A DNA stretch of 5,027 nucleotides from Dehalococcoidales bacterium. Its GTDB lineage: Bacteria > Chloroflexota > Dehalococcoidia > Dehalococcoidales > UBA2162. A model generated the notes under the pieces. The model did no database searches, was not told where the DNA came from, and was given only the letters and a program-made list of their open reading frames with translations. Where the stretch lies: the NCBI GenBank assembly GCA_016932435.1, contig JAFGCW010000033.1:1-5027 (forward strand), given 5' to 3'. The number at the start of each line of letters is the position of its first letter. Position 1 is the first letter of the stretch. Below, piece by piece: positions 4,910 through 5,027 of the stretch. Both the position numbers and the translations under genes were made by a program.

Positions 4910-4944
4910 CAATCACCGAATACAAAGAATTATGAGGTGATTGA
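4909..4944 (+). promoter_or_regulatory. 9-bp inverted repeat enclosing the SDR SD
   Basis: TCAATCACC (4909-4917) is perfectly complementary to GGTGATTGA (4936-4944), with an 18-nt loop. The right arm contains the last two G of the SD GAGG (4934-4937) and reaches the base before the ATG. It may be an RNA hairpin limiting translation, provided transcription starts early enough to include the left arm, or a DNA operator just downstream of the -10. Confidence 0.5.
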
Positions 4945-5027
4945 ATGAACAGAGTTAAAGACAAGACAGCAATCGTGACCGGCGGAGGGTCGGGAATCGG
5001 TGAGGCGACGGTAAAACTGCTGGCTGC
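4945..5027 (+). CDS. Short-chain dehydrogenase/reductase, N-terminus only
   Basis: The first 27 codons plus two bases are in the window; the gene runs off the right edge. The ATG at 4945 follows GAGG at 4934-4937 with a 7-nt spacer. Residues 8-19, TAIVTGGGSGIG, are the first beta strand and the TGxxxGxG nucleotide-binding loop of the classical SDR family, followed by the start of helix B (EATVKLLA). SDRs are NAD(P)-dependent oxidoreductases of about 250 aa. The catalytic Ser-Tyr-Lys and the residues that choose NAD or NADP lie outside, so the substrate is open. Its own promoter and the 112-bp gap from hicB suggest a separate unit. Confidence 0.85.
   Translation, partial: MNRVKDKTAIVTGGGSGIGEATVKLLA

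Overview
The window looks bacterial. Every gene of clear start except hicA has a purine-rich Shine-Dalgarno (SD) sequence 6-8 nt upstream of its start codon, and there are recognisable -10 elements before hicA and before the last gene. The lipid-free N-terminal signal peptide of the first gene, the spaced single-gene units and the mixed base composition would fit an anaerobic Firmicutes-like or related bacterium, but nothing here fixes the taxon. The large secreted PKD protein would also be at home in a methanogen-rich community metagenome.

Layout. (1) Positions 1-1742, minus strand: one long reading frame of 580 visible codons, open at the left edge. It encodes a secreted surface protein with a signal peptide, an N-terminal region that looks like a beta-sandwich, a PKD domain and at least one further beta-rich module. 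(2) Positions 1743-2192: a divergent, gene-free, AT-rich region with two strong hairpins (one in the PKD leader, one a plus-strand terminator-like hairpin without an obvious upstream gene) and a set of repeated motifs. (3) Positions 2193-2996, plus strand: a cytosolic alpha/beta hydrolase with an intact Ser-Asp-His triad. (4) Positions 2997-3312: a leader region with a candidate promoter, a 23-codon leader ORF with its own SD, mutually exclusive hairpins and a hairpin over the next gene's SD. (5) Positions 3313-4290: an APH/choline-kinase-fold phosphotransferase. (6) Positions 4384-4832: a compact HicA-HicB toxin-antitoxin pair, the toxin lacking the usual catalytic histidine. (7) Positions 4945-5027: the first 27 codons of a short-chain dehydrogenase/reductase, cut by the right edge.

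The genes do not form one operon or pathway: each has a sizeable intergenic gap except hicA-hicB. The hydrolase is GC-rich, while the phosphotransferase and hicAB are clearly AT-richer, so positions about 3000-4900 may be an acquired accessory segment inserted between a metabolic hydrolase and a metabolic dehydrogenase. The most unusual feature is the RNA architecture upstream of the phosphotransferase, which resembles leader-peptide-controlled attenuation of the kind known for antibiotic-resistance genes. This is inferred from base pairing seen by eye and is untested.
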